DNA from: Ariolimax columbianus
Taxonomy: Eukaryota; Mollusca; Gastropoda; Stylommatophora; Arionidae
Direction of reading: 5' to 3'
Assembly (NCBI GenBank): GCA_036924085.1
Contig: JAVGWX010000005.1
Coordinates: 75,984,547-76,048,546 of the forward strand
Length of the DNA stretch: 64,000 nucleotides
The position numbers and the translations under genes were made by a program. Below the pieces are notes generated by a model. It saw nothing but the letters and a program-made list of their open reading frames with translations, was not told the origin of the DNA and made no database searches. Below, one piece after another: positions 1-10,262 of this stretch. Every line of letters starts with the position of its first letter. Position 1 is the stretch's first letter.

Positions 1-280
1 GTCAGGTGAAATCGGATTCCCACGAACCATTGTCAAGTCAGGGTCAAGTGACACATAATGACAATGACCTTACCTCACTGCAGGTCTTGATAAACATACT
101 GCTAGCAATCCCACATCAAACCAGTATTAGGTGAAACACACTGCATTTGTTCTTCACCTCCATCGGGGTGAGTTGGAATCACAGTGTCCTTGGACAGACT
201 GATTTAGCACAGCGTTTTTCCGTGAAATGAGTACGTATGTAGGGTGGTGGTTTCTTAAGTCATTTTCGACCATGTCGTCA

Positions 281-1275
281 GGTAGTATGTTTCAACTGGC
301 CCTGTAGCCAGGTGGGAGTCTAGTACAGTATGTTACACGTGACCTTGTAGCCACGTTAATGTCTAGTCCAGTATGTTTCACGCGATTTTGTAGCCAGGTA
401 GTAGTCTAGTCCAGTATGTTTCACGCGATCTTGTAGCCAGGTAGTGGTCTAGTCCAGTATGTTTCACACGATCTTGTAGCCAGGTAGTGGTCTAGTCCAG
501 TATGTTTCACGCGATCTTGTAGCCAGGTAGTGGTCTAGTCCAGTATGTTTCACGCGATCGTGTAGCCAGGTAGTGGTCTAGTCCAGTATGTTTCACGCGA
601 TCTTGTAGCCAGGTAGTGGTCTAGTCCAGTATGTTTCGCCTGACCTTGTAGCCAGGTAGTGGTCTAGTCCAGTATGTTTCACGCGATCTTGTAGCCAGGT
701 TGGGCTCTAGTCCAGTATGTTTCACGCGATCTTGTAGCCAGGTAGTGGTCTAGTATGTTTCACGCGATCTTGTAGCCAGGTAGTGGTCTAGTCCAGTATG
801 TTTCGCCTGACCTTATAGCCAGGTTGGGCTCTAGTCCAGTATGTTTCACGCGATCTTGTAGCCAGGTAGTGGTCTAGTATGTTTCACACTACCTTATAGC
901 CAGGTAGTGGTCTAGTCCAGTATGTTTCACCTGACCTTGTAGCCAGGTAGTGGTCTAGTGCAGTATGTTTCACCTGACCTTGTAGCCAGGTAGTTAGGTG
1001 TCTAGTCCAGTATGTTCTACCTGACCTTGTAGCCAGGTAGCTGTCTAGTCCAGTATGTTTCACGCGACCTTGTAGCCAGGTTGGGCTTTAGTCCAGTATG
1101 TTTCACACGACCTTGTAGCCAGGTTGGGCGATAGTCCAGTATGTTTCACGCGACCTTGTAGCCAGGTTGGGCTCTAGTCCTGTATGTTTCACGCGACCTT
1201 GTAGCCAGGTTGGGCGATAGTCCAGTATGTTTCACGCGACCTTGTAGCCAGGTTGGGCTCTAGTCCTGTATGTTT
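281..1275. repeat. 43-bp minisatellite array
   Basis: About 23 tandem units of roughly 43 bp span this stretch. Each contains the words tccagtatgtttcac and cttgtagccaggt. Unit edges vary (tagtggtct versus tgggctcta), and the variants alternate toward the 3' end, where they read tgggcgatagtcc. A related word, cagtatgtttcacctga, recurs in the array at 28709-29190, so the two may share an ancestor. No coding role is visible. Confidence 0.93.
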
Positions 1276-1789
1276 CAGTTGCCTTTTTCTTGGTTGCCAT
1301 TTGCTTAGATCAAAGGTAAAGATTGTCACAAAGACAGAAATAACGTTGCAGAAATGGCATTTTATAAGGTGTTTGTTTTCGTGTTTGTGGGAAACAGTTT
1401 CCTTTCATGTTGCCTTGTGTTTCCTAACAGTAAAGCATGTCCCTGTATTCACCTGGGTATGCAGCAGTGTATCGAGACCGGGGTTTAAATCATTCAACAA
1501 ACACTCTCATTACTATGTTACTGTTAAGCTCATGTAAGCAAGGATGGCTGGCTACTCCACACTCATCTGGTGTGTGACCTTAATGAACGACTGATGTTTG
1601 AATCCATGAGGTGGTCGCAGATGTTCTACCCTAGAAGGATAAGAAAGCACTGTTAGTTTCCTTTCACAAAAAGCTGTCAGTGTGGCATTGGTCCTATTCT
1701 TGTATTCCTTAGACAATGAGATCATATGGAAGCTTCATCTAGCTCTGGCGGGGATAGACTGAACTATTAGTAACCGTTTACCGCAGGCT
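1276..1789. other. Stretch without recognisable gene
   Basis: I see no gene here. The only structure noted is a 15-bp direct repeat, gctgtcagtgtggca, at about 1673 and again at about 1787, where the LINE homology starts. This may mark the 5' truncation junction of that LINE. Confidence 0.5.
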
Positions 1790-1795
1790 GTCAGT

Positions 1796-2605
1796 GTGGC
1801 AGTGGACATAGTATTCCACAAAATAGACCGTCAGGTGCTAAACCAATTAGCAGGTAGCGACCACAGGCCAATTAGGCTAGAAGTTGATATGGAAGTAGGC
1901 CCACAGGAAACAAAACCGCTCCCACGTTGGAACTATAAACGAGCCGACTGGGACAAATTTGCAATCCTGACAGATGGGATATGCGAAACCATCAACACAC
2001 GGAATAACAAAATGAAACGCATGGTGGAAAGTCTAAGCAAAGCAATAATGCAGGCAGCCACCGAAACCATCCCAAGAGGGGCAAGGAAAAACTACAAGCC
2101 CTATTGGAATGATGAACTGCAGAAAGCGGACGACGAAGTCTCAAATGCTAGGAATATGGCAGAGAGAGAACTAACTATTGAGACAAATATCGCCCTCAAA
2201 GCCATCACGGCAAAATACAAATACACTCTAAACCAAATAACACGAGACAGCTGGAAAAACAAAACAGAAAGCCTCAATCTAGACAAAGACGGGAACAAAC
2301 TATGGAAGTTAGTCAGAGTCATGAACAACGAAACTCCATCGAATAAACAAATCACCCTCAAGCAGCAAGTCGATAACATGCTCACTGGAAAAAAGGCAGC
2401 AAACGCCTTTATAGAACATTATGCCAGAAAAAACCACATTGATGTTCCAACAAATAGGCACACACACATTAATGAAGAACAAAAGAGGCACGACAACATC
2501 AATATGGCACCAGAGGAGCACATGATGGCAAAGCTAACAATGAATGAAATGGAAGAGGCCATGAGAACTCTAAAGAAAAAGAAATCGCCGGAAAAGATGG
2601 CGTAA
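1796..2605 (+). pseudogene. LINE endonuclease C-terminus and EN-RT linker
   Basis: The frame opens inside the element; the upstream codons are not element-like, so this is a truncation rather than a true start. The SDHRPI motif about 20 residues in is the conserved end of APE-type LINE endonucleases and carries the catalytic histidine. The following roughly 240 residues are a charged linker of the kind found between endonuclease and RT. The frame breaks at the Lys-rich stretch just before the first RT block and resumes in another frame around 2590-2620. Confidence 0.8.
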
Positions 2606-3725
2606 CAAACGAAATACTGATGGGGCTGGGCCAAACAACAAAGAGGAAGTTACTATCAGTCCCGAACCGAAGCTGGAAAAGGGGAATCGTACCGCAGGCA
2701 TGGAAAGATGCGGTAATTATACCAGTACCAAAGAAAGAAAAAGATAAAGCAGATCCAAATGGATACAGGCCTTTCAGCCTACTGAGCTGTGTCGGCAATC
2801 TGATTGAGCGTATGATAAACACCAGACTGATGTGGCATCTGGAAGAAAAACACATACTAATTCCACAGCAAGCAGGCTTTAGACAGCGCAGATCCACTGA
2901 GGATCAGATCACTCTCATATCCCACGAAATAGAGGATGCTTACCAGGAGAAAAGCACACAGTAGCGGTTTGGGTGGACTTAGAAAAGGCATTTGACAAAG
3001 TCTGGAAAGAGGGACTTAAAGTCAAACTACGAAGAAGCGAAGTCTATGGGAAAATGTACAGATTGATAAGTCACTACCTCAAAAACAGAACAGTCAGAGT
3101 TCAAGTACAAGGGCAGATGAGCAAAAAGGTGACACTTGAGCAGGGCGTACCCCAACGGGGAGTACTGTCACCCACACTCTTCCTGGTGTATATAAATAAC
3201 ATCACAGAGAATATACCAAGAAGAGTCCATAGCTCAATGTTTGCAGACGATCTGGCTATGTGGACCTCTGAAAAGAATCTCACCATACCAAGAAATCGGA
3301 TGCAGCAGGCCCTAACATCGCTGGAAGAGTGGGCAAACTCATGGCTGGTCAAAATAAACGAGGAAAAAACGACATGTACAATATTTTCGCTATCAAATAA
3401 ACCCCAAAACACCAAATTAAGTCTAAACGGCAAATACCTGCAGCCAAAAGACAACCCAAACTACCTGGGAGTCACATTTGATCGGCGCATGACATGGGAA
3501 AGTCAGATCGAGAGAAACCGAATGAGAACCAGAGAAAGAATGGCAATCATGAGAAAACTTGCTGGCACAAGCTGGGGAGCAGACGAAAGTATATTAAAGA
3601 AACTGTACACTGGAAGAGTGAGACCAGTTCTCGAGTATGGCAATGCGGCATGGACAACAGCAGCAAAGGCGAACTTTGAAAAAATTAGCAAACTTCAAAA
3701 CCAAGCCATGAGAGTTATAACATGA
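2590..3725 (+). pseudogene. LINE reverse transcriptase (broken)
   Basis: RT blocks are easy to read across two frames. NGYRPFSLLSCVGNLIER (about 2759) is the early conserved block, VDLEKAFDKVW (about 2972) holds the motif A aspartate, GVPQRGVLSPTLF (about 3147) is motif B, and MFADDLAMW (about 3238) is the catalytic YXDD-type box with both aspartates kept. The thumb motif VRPVLEYG follows near 3620. A stop near 2962 plus a frame change splits the domain, so no functional enzyme can be made. The closest relative inside the window is the truncated copy at 32381-33708. Confidence 0.9.
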
Positions 3726-4104
3726 AGTAAACGACAATTGTAGAACTTGAAAAGATTGCAAATCTGCAATCCATGACCGACAGAAGAGACTGCAGAGCCC
3801 AGCAGCAATCAGAGAAACTCAGAAGATTGACTGACCATCCAATGCACAAGAGTCTAAATAACTTTGGAAATGGGAAACTAAAGCGGAGAAACTTTGCAGA
3901 AATAGCCAAAGCAAAGATGAGCGAAAACTCTATGAACGCATTAACAACACCAAAGCCCATCCCTACTGTACGTAAACCTACCTAGAGGCAGGATATATTT
4001 CCAGAGGTGGTAGAAAACATCCCCGGTATTGGAAACACAAACACGCAGAATGAAAAAGAAAGAAGAGATACAACACTGAGTTACATAACGGAAAACTACC
4101 TAAG

Positions 4105-4918
4105 CATAGACTAGACCCATGCATACACCGACGGTTCTGTAACAAACAGAACACAGAACGGAGGGGCAGGGGTATTCCTGTGCCTACCAAATGGTAGAAA
4201 AGTAACACGGTCAGTGGCAACTGGAAAATACACAAGCAATTTCAGAGCGGAGGCAGAGGCACTGAGGGCGGCAGTAGAAGAAATGGTGACAGGTAAAAGG
4301 AATGAAAGCCATATAGTCCTGCTTACAGATGCTCTCGCCGTAGTCACAGCACTAAAAAGCCAGAAAAATACTGAACTTAATGATTTAAGAGCAGTACTCT
4401 GTCAACTATGCCAGCAGTCCGCACCAAAAAGAGTAGTGGTACAATGGATTCCTTCCCACTGCAACATCCAAGGCAACGAGGAGGCAGACAGACTGGCAAA
4501 AGGAGGTGCAAGACTAGCACAACCAGATACTAGTATGACATACGAAGAGTCAAAAAGGCTCATTAGAGCTAGATACATGACATAATGGGAAACAGAACAT
4601 ACTGGCTACACAAAAAACGATGCCTATTACCAGTTGAACAGAAGAGAGCAGGTCGTGGTCTTCAGACTTTGCACTGGCCACAATAGACTGAGGTACCACC
4701 TATTCAACAAATTGAAGATAGGTGGCACTGACGAATGCCCGTGTGGTACCGGGAAATTGACCGCCGAGCATTTGCTGCAAAACTGCCCGACATACGAGGA
4801 TCAGAGAGAGCAGATGTGGCCATCACCAGTGGCAACACTAGACAAGTTCTATGGCAGTGTCGACAGCCTCAGGATGACCGCTGCTTTTTTTCTAAAAATA
4901 ATGGTTGCTGTGTGAATG
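4105..4918 (+). pseudogene. LINE RNase H domain and C-terminal knuckle (broken)
   Basis: The four RNase H active-site carboxylates are all visible: YTDGS near 4129, the glutamate of NFRAEAEAL near 4240, LLTDALAV near 4320, and the aspartate of GNEEADRLAK near 4480. A stop at about 4583 interrupts the domain just after the last motif, and the same frame continues to CPCG...H...C near 4735. The end of the frame lies directly before the GAA tail, so this is the natural 3' end of the element's last ORF. Confidence 0.85.
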
Positions 4919-4945
4919 CGTATGATGAAGAAGAAGAAGAAGATT

Positions 4946-5255
4946 CATTGGGTCTAATAGTGAACGGGTGCTGGTATTAGACCCTCGGAAGACAGGTCAG
5001 TTTTACCCTACTAATGACAGGGCGTTGCTACGGTAGTCCTGTTCAACTCGAGAGGAATCGCAAATCGCAGACATTTGGCCCACGTGTTAGGCTGATAAGC
5101 CAACGGCGCGAGGCTACCATAGGAGGCATTACGGCCGAACGTCTCTAAGCCGGAATCCCGCCCTAAATCCCAGCACCACTGCGATGGGAGGCTACGATAG
5201 GGTTGGGACCTGTGGCTCGTGTCCCAGCCCGACCTGGTCGAGCCGCAGAAAAAGG
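4946..5255 (+). pseudogene. 28S rRNA 3'-region fragment, copy A
   Basis: This sequence matches the conserved 3' part of eukaryotic 28S rRNA. I recognise cagttttaccctacta (4998), the gagaggaatcgcaaatcgcag block beside the sarcin-ricin region's 3' neighbour (5050), gcgaggctaccat (5107), and ctctaagccggaatcccgcc (5145). It begins almost exactly where the LINE's GAA tail ends and stops near gagccgcagaaa at 5244-5255, where a SINE-like tail takes over. Scattered substitutions in positions that are nearly invariant in working rRNA show it is not functional. The family match is from memory of 28S sequence and has not been aligned by software. Confidence 0.8.
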
Positions 5256-5399
5256 TCTCTGGACAGCCAAAGACTAAGGAGGGCATCCCTACAGAAACGC
5301 CTGTTGAAATCGGATGCACTGAGCCACAGGCGTAACAAAATAAAACAGTTCAACGTACATATCGCTGTAAACAGCGTACGATGAAGAAGAAGAAGAAGG
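5256..5399 (+). mobile_element. SINE core and (GAA)n tail fused to 28S copy A
   Basis: Directly after the rRNA fragment comes a module with the core tgttgaaatcggatgcactg, an A-rich stretch, and then acagcgtacgatgaagaag. The same module recurs at 5985-6140. Its core is shared with SINE copies elsewhere in the window (21.6, 22.7, 24.3, 41.98, 44.35, 60.4 kb). The tail resembles that of the LINE, which suggests mobilisation by the same machinery. Confidence 0.75.
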
Positions 5400-5742
5400 T
5401 CCACGTGCTTGGATGATATGCAAATGGTGCGAAGCTACCACCTGAGGGACAACGGCCGAACGCCTCTAAGCCAGAATCCCGCCCTAAATCTTAGCAACGC
5501 TGTGATGGGAGGCCACGATATGGTTGGGACCTGGGGCTCTCGTCTCAGCCCGGCCCGGTCGAGCCGCAGAAATGCACCTGGCCAAATGCATTCCTGCTTC
5601 GCTCTTTACCTCTGTCTGCTATCAGCCATCCCAATGGACGCAGAAGAGATGCAGTCCAACGGACATTGCACCTCTGCCCTATTGTGACAACGTCCCAGGT
5701 GGCGGGAAATGCTAGGCGTACCATCACTGCAGATGAGCCGAG
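5400..5742 (+). pseudogene. 28S rRNA 3'-terminal fragment, copy B
   Basis: A second 28S-derived segment starts immediately after the GAA tail of copy A, at the block cacgtgcttgg. It shares gcgaagctaccacctg, cgcctctaagccagaatccc and cggtcgagccgcagaaa with copy A and then runs further toward the 28S 3' end, to about gcagatgagccgag near 5740. It is closer to the expected rRNA than copy A. It is 5'-truncated compared with copy A. Confidence 0.78.
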
Positions 5743-6140
5743 AAAATAAAGGGAGCAAAGAGATACCTCACTTACATGCATATGCTACGTTTCTGGCAGG
5801 ACGTGACGATCCTGAGACACAGTCACACTGGACTGCCTCTCTTCCGCGATAGTACAAACTAGTACATAGTCCATCATATCATATCATTGCCAAACCCTAT
5901 AGACACGAGTGGGGAAGACTCGTTAGTCCTGCAAGACAACTTCCCTAAGAGAGACAACTCTGACCAAAAACAACTGCTGCCTTGCAGATAGGCTGGGGAC
6001 AGCCAAAGGCTAAGGAGGGCATCCCTACAGAAACGCCTGTTGAAGTCGGATGCACTGAGCCACAGGCATAACAAAATAAAACAGTGCAACGTAAATATCA
6101 CTGTAAACAGCGTACGATGAAGAAGAAGAAGAAGAAGTAT
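5743..6140 (+). mobile_element. Spacer plus SINE core and (GAA)n tail after 28S copy B
   Basis: Unassigned sequence (5743-5984) is followed by a module nearly identical to that after copy A: ggacagccaaaggctaagg, core tgttgaagtcggatgcactg, acagcgtacgatgaagaag. Copies A and B look like the same chimeric unit, with the spacer deleted in A or gained in B. Confidence 0.65.
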
Positions 6141-6313
6141 AAGAAATAAACATTTCAAACAAAACAAACCACATTTCAGTTTGTTATATAGACAAAGTTA
6201 TTTACTTGCTTATATTTCCCAGCTGATTTCTTTGAACTGTTGTATATTTCTTCCATTCGCAGCAATTGTTTAACTTGCTTTTGCTGACTCGTCGATATAT
6301 TTCCGGTTGTCAG

Positions 6314-6604
6314 ATCTTCTTCTTCTTCTTCTTCTTCTTCTTCTTCTTCTTCTTCTTCTTCTTCTTCTTCTTCTTCTGCGTACGCAGTCAGACAGTAACC
6401 ATTATTTTTTCGAAAAAAGCGGCGGTCATCCTGAGGCTGTCGCCACTGCCATAGAGCTTGTCTTGCAGTTCCACTGGTGATGGCCACATCTGCTCTCTCT
6501 GATCCTCGTATGTCGGGCAGTTCTGCAGCAGATGTTCAGCGGTCATTTTACCAGTACCGCACGGGCATTCGTCGGTACCACCTATCTTCAATTTGTTGAA
6601 TAGG
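6314..6604 (-). mobile_element. Short 5'-truncated LINE copy with 9-bp target-site duplication
   Basis: On the minus strand this is the last ~290 bp of the same LINE as at 1790-4945, ending in a long (GAA)n tail (plus-strand CTT tract 6315-6376). The reading frame of the C-terminal knuckle (KIGGTDECPCGTGKMTAEHL) is intact to its stop. The word ggttgtcag lies on both sides (6305-6313 and 6604-6612). This is the expected target-site duplication of a target-primed insertion. Confidence 0.85.
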
Positions 6605-6612
6605 GTTGTCAG

Positions 6613-7504
6613 TTCAAACTTGTCTTTTGACTAAATTGAATGTCACATTATATGTTTCCCGAGCCTTGCTTTTAGCATGCCTGGTTCTGTTAACTTTTAG
6701 ATCTGCTGAATGTTTTCCTTCCGTTTATCGTTGCGATTGTATTTGCGGTAATAGTTTCTTGGTGATGGTGATCCACAGATCCACAGATCCTTTCCACAAT
6801 CCGCATTACAGATACCATCCACCGCCAATGCTCTTATATATCGTCTATATCTATCAGTTTTTGGAGCACCTGGTATCTAAGGCCGTTATTTTAGATTCGT
6901 GGCATATGTTCTTGTTCTTCCAAAATTCCAAACTAAACTGTTATCTGTGGTTAAAATATCATGACCAGCTTTTAGGTTTGAACTTTACTAATATGCACCA
7001 GACACACATCAGCTTTCTCTACAGACCCTTAAATCATGAAATAATGACTTGAACTTCCTATTTAATATGTATATTTAAAATATAAATGGCCAATCCGGTT
7101 GTCTGTCCTGAGGTCTGGCGATACTTGGATCCTTCAGTGTAAAAAATATGTTGCAATAAATCGCCAACTGTATAACTCACAAATATCACGAAATAAGTGG
7201 TTAGATGACCCTCTTTTTTACTGTAATCGATTTAACTCTAAAGACAGGATCTACCTTCCACAGGCTGATCTTTATCATTTATAGGAGCATAACAGTGGAG
7301 AAGGATGACCTTGTTTTCTTGCTGGTAATTGTGAAAAGTAGTAAGCATCAGTCTGGGCATTTTCGTCTCCCAATCTGCACCTGCTTGATACGCCACCACG
7401 AATCGCACCACGGGCACTCTTCCACTATAATGTACCCCATTTCTCGTGTTTCCAGAGGCCAGCGGAAACTCACTCTGTAGCTGCTGCTTATCGTGTTTCG
7501 GCTA
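6613..7504. other. Stretch without recognisable gene
   Basis: Open frames here (for example at 6606-7052) are short, have no domain I recognise, and sit in AT-rich sequence. I see no gene. Confidence 0.4.
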
Positions 7505-7935
7505 GAATCATAATGTCTGTCCTGTAGTGTCTAATGTCTGCTGCCACTTATGTCTGTCCGTACATCATAATGTATGTCCTGTAGTGTCTAATGTCTGCTG
7601 CCACTTATGTCTGTCCGTACATCATAATGTCTGTCCTGTAGTGTCCAATGTCTGCTGTCACTTATGTCTGTCCGTACATCATAATGGCTGTCCTGTAGTG
7701 TCTAATGTCTGCTGCCACTTATGTCTGTCCGTACATCATAATGGCTGTCCTGTAGTGTCTAATGTCTGCTGTCACTTATGTCTGTCCGTACATCATAATG
7801 GCTGTCCTGTAGTTCCTAATGTCTGCTGCCACTTATGCAGCCTTTATCTGTCCGTAACATCATGATATCTGTCCTGTAGTTTCTAATGACTGCTGCCACT
7901 TGTGCAGCCTTTATCTGTCCGTAACATCGTGATGT
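7505..7935. repeat. 57-bp minisatellite array
   Basis: About seven units of 57 bp containing tgtctgtcctgtagtgtc and tctgctgccacttatg. The period is a multiple of three, so the array carries a 112-codon open frame, but this is a product of the periodicity. The last two units have diverged and gained an insertion (gcagcctttat). Confidence 0.93.
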
Positions 7936-8002
7936 GCAGAGGTTCGAGCTGTCTAACGGGGAGGCTTTCAACCAAGACGTAGGGAATGATGACGTCTCAA
8001 AC

Positions 8003-8526
8003 ATGCCACTTCCAATTTGTGTCAGCTGTTTATGTTGTATATATGCCACTTCCAATTTGTGTCAGATGTTTATGTTGTATATATGCCACTTCCAATTTGT
8101 ATTGTCTTTTCACATTGTATATATGTCACTTCCAATTTGTATTGGCTCTCCACATTGTATATATGTCACTTCCAATTTGTATTGGCTCTCCACATTGTAT
8201 ATATGCCACTTCCAATTTGTGTCAGCTGTTTATGTTGTATAAATGCCACTTCCAATTTGTATTGTCTCTCCACATTGTATATATGCCACTTCCAATTTGT
8301 GTCAGCTGTTTGTGTTGTATATATGCCACTTCCAATTTGTGTCAGCTGTTTATGTTGTTTATATGTCACTTCCAATTTGTATTGGCTCTCCACATTGTAT
8401 ATATCACTTCCAATTTGTATTGTCTCTCCACATTGTATATATGCCACTTCCAATTTGTGTAAGCTGCCCACATTGTATATATGCCACTTCCAATTTGTAT
8501 TGGCTCTCCACATTATATATATATAC
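8003..8526. repeat. 40-bp minisatellite array (left half of a split satellite)
   Basis: About 13 units of 40 bp, each with gccacttccaatttgt. Two alternating versions exist, one with gtcagctgtttatgttg and one with attggctctccacattg. It ends at a LINE 3' end. A 37-38 bp relative of the unit restarts on the far side of that LINE at 9935. Confidence 0.92.
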
Positions 8527-9660
8527 CAACTTACTTACTTACTTAGTCGCTCCTCTTCTAACGTGAATTGCAGAGGTTTGCCAGAGAGAATGCCATTCTG
8601 TTCTATCTGCCATCTTTATCCTTTCCTCTTCTCAATCCAGCCATCGGTCCCTCTTAGGGACTGTCATATGTTGTTCTCCCAACGTACTTTGGGACGTCCT
8701 ACGGGTCTGCGTCTTTGACTTTTTGCCTTCGATGAATGCCTTGGTATCCGATCTTTTTCCATTTTACAGACATGGCCAAACCACTGTAGTTTGGACTGTT
8801 CCACTCGTGTCTGCCGACACGGCCAAACCACTTTATTTGGGACTGTTCCACTCGTGTCTGCAGACATGGCCAAACCACTGTAGTTGGGACTGTTCCACTC
8901 GTGTCTGCCGACACGGCCAAACCACTGTAGTTGGGACTGTTCCACTCGTGTCTGCAGAGGTTGAACTTCAAGATTGCTACGAATTGTCTGGTAACGGATC
9001 TGATCCCTTTTTGTCAACTGAACCACCTTTCTTAGGTACGTCATTTCTGAAGTTTGTAGTTGTCTTTCTTGGGCTGTGGTCATTGTCCATGACTGCCATC
9101 CATGTATGATGACAGGCGCATAGGTCGAGTGGTATACATCCATCTTTATTTTCCTGCTTATTTTTGTTGTTGCTGAGGAATCATCTATTTATTGCATGGA
9201 AAAGTCTACCAGCTGCTGCCCTTCGAGCAATTAACTCTTTTTTGGTTCCTCTCCTGGTGTATATTACTACTCTTACGTATTTGAAGCGACTGACCTGCTC
9301 CAGTGGTCGTGTTCCCAGTGTTATATGATGTCTCTTCTCATCTCTGGTGATTACCATGGTTTTTGTTTTGGAGTTGCCTATGTGCATTCCTCTCTAACTC
9401 TTCTTCTCAGACCTGCAAGTCGATTTTGAGATGCACCTCGGATTTTATGATCAGGGCCACGTCACCTGCAAATACTAGTAGTTCCGATTTGTAACTTGGT
9501 TTCATCTTCCAGTACCCTACTTCATACTTTTTTATGTTCTTTATGATTTCATCCATGAGGAGTATAAAAATGTACGGTGATAGAATGTCACCCTGTCGTA
9601 CCCGGCTTGTGGTCCTTACCTTACCTGACTTTTGATTTGATGTTCGCACTCAATTTCTGC
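8527..9660 (-). mobile_element. Decayed RTE-like LINE inserted in a satellite
   Basis: Minus-strand frames read as the C-terminal half of a LINE reverse transcriptase. RVRQGDILSPYIFILLMDEI (9407-9649) is motif B. The catalytic box reads VFAGDVAL, where the first aspartate of the FADD-type box has become glycine. Then come FKYVRVV (the KYLG block, about 9270), an ERQLQTSEMTYLR...D block (about 9050), and GRPKVRW at the end (8680). This C-terminal pattern fits RTE and related lineages. The 3' end is at low coordinates and ends in an (AAGT)-type tail at about 8528-8545. Several frames are needed to read it. A 47-bp internal tandem duplication sits inside it. Confidence 0.8.
8768..8957. repeat. 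47-bp tandem duplication inside the LINE RT
   Basis: Four copies of a 47-bp unit containing ggccaaaccactgtagttgg and gttccactcgtgtctg. The unit is the LINE's own sequence for the block LQWFGHV, so one coding segment was copied in place. As 47 is not a multiple of three, each copy shifts the frame. Confidence 0.88.
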
Positions 9661-9934
9661 ATGTTATTGACACTTTCTCTCCAAATGTAGGCCTACCTTG
9701 ACGGGGTTGGAGAGCTTGCGTGTCCCAGTAATCCAGGGGGCTATGCCGGCGGGAGTTTTACTCCTGTTGGAAGGGCTACCTGCTTACAACCTTCATGCCT
9801 GCCGACCAGTTTTTGTTCACGGCTTGTCATTTTATATTCGCAGCTAACCTTCAAATTGTGAGGTCTTTCAGCTATCCGCAACCCTGCTGAGGCGCCTGAT
9901 AGGAGGTAGGTTCCTCCCCATATGTTGTGTGTAT
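9661..9934. other. Retroelement-associated conserved segment
   Basis: The stretch taccttgacggggttggaga...gccggcgggagttttactcc resembles leader sequence I associate with RTE-type LINEs. Part of it (cagctaaccttcaaa, 9840) recurs at about 45638 beside the same LINE 3' end as at 8527. Its orientation relative to the minus-strand RT is uncertain; I recall the leader in plus orientation, which would imply a rearrangement. Confidence 0.4.
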
Positions 9935-10262
9935 GCCAGTTCTAATTTGTGACGGCTGTTCACGTATGTGTGCTAGTTCTAATCTGTAACGGTTGTTCCC
10001 CCATATGTGCTAGTTCTAATTTGTGTCGGCTGTTCCCCCAAATGTGCTAGTTCTAATTTGTGTCGCCTGTTCCCCCATATGTGCTAGTTCTATTTTGTGT
10101 CGGCTGTTCCCCAATATGTGCTAGTTCTAATTTGTGTCAGCTGTTCCTCCATATGTGCTAGTTCTAATTTGTGTCGGCTGTTCCTCCATATGTGCTAGTT
10201 CTAATTTGTGTCGGCTGTTCACGTATATGTGCTAGCTCTAATTTGTGTCGGCTGTTCACATA
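9935..10262. repeat. 37-38-bp minisatellite array (right half of a split satellite)
   Basis: About eight units with tgctagttctaatttgtgtc followed by ggctgttccccc. The unit is similar to that of 8003-8526 (ttccaatttgtgtcagctgt), and the two arrays flank the RTE-like LINE. Confidence 0.9.

Larger units (their letters stand above)
1790..4945 (+). mobile_element. 5'-truncated, decayed LINE with RNase H (I/Nimb-like), (GAA)n tail
   Basis: This is the longest LINE copy in the window. In order it carries the C-terminal end of an AP-type endonuclease (SDHRPI near 1857), a linker, the reverse transcriptase, an RNase H domain and a C-terminal CxC-x8-H-x4-C knuckle. It ends in a short GAA tail (about 4928-4944). 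The 5' part of the endonuclease and any first ORF are missing. RT plus RNase H is typical of the I group (I, Ingi, Nimb). The copy is dead: reading frame changes near 2605-2620, near 2965-2973 and between 3725 and 4214, with in-frame stops near 3723 and 4583. Its tail abuts a 28S rRNA fragment. Confidence 0.9.

Noticed and set aside
281..1275. CRISPR-like regular repeats
   Set aside because: Units are contiguous without unique spacers, and the surrounding DNA is eukaryotic. The same holds for all other arrays.
4946..5742. Functional rDNA unit, or an R2-type insertion into 28S
   Set aside because: Only the 28S 3' region is present, with changes at conserved positions, and the LINE next to it is an RNase H type with GAA tail, not R2. 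The usual R2 target lies upstream of the fragment present.
6388..6591. Separate small zinc-finger gene on the minus strand
   Set aside because: It is the last 67 codons of the LINE ORF, and the target-site duplication shows it belongs to the insertion.
8017..8718. 233-codon cysteine-rich frame
   Set aside because: It runs through the 40-bp satellite, with no start context or domain, and continues into an antisense LINE end.
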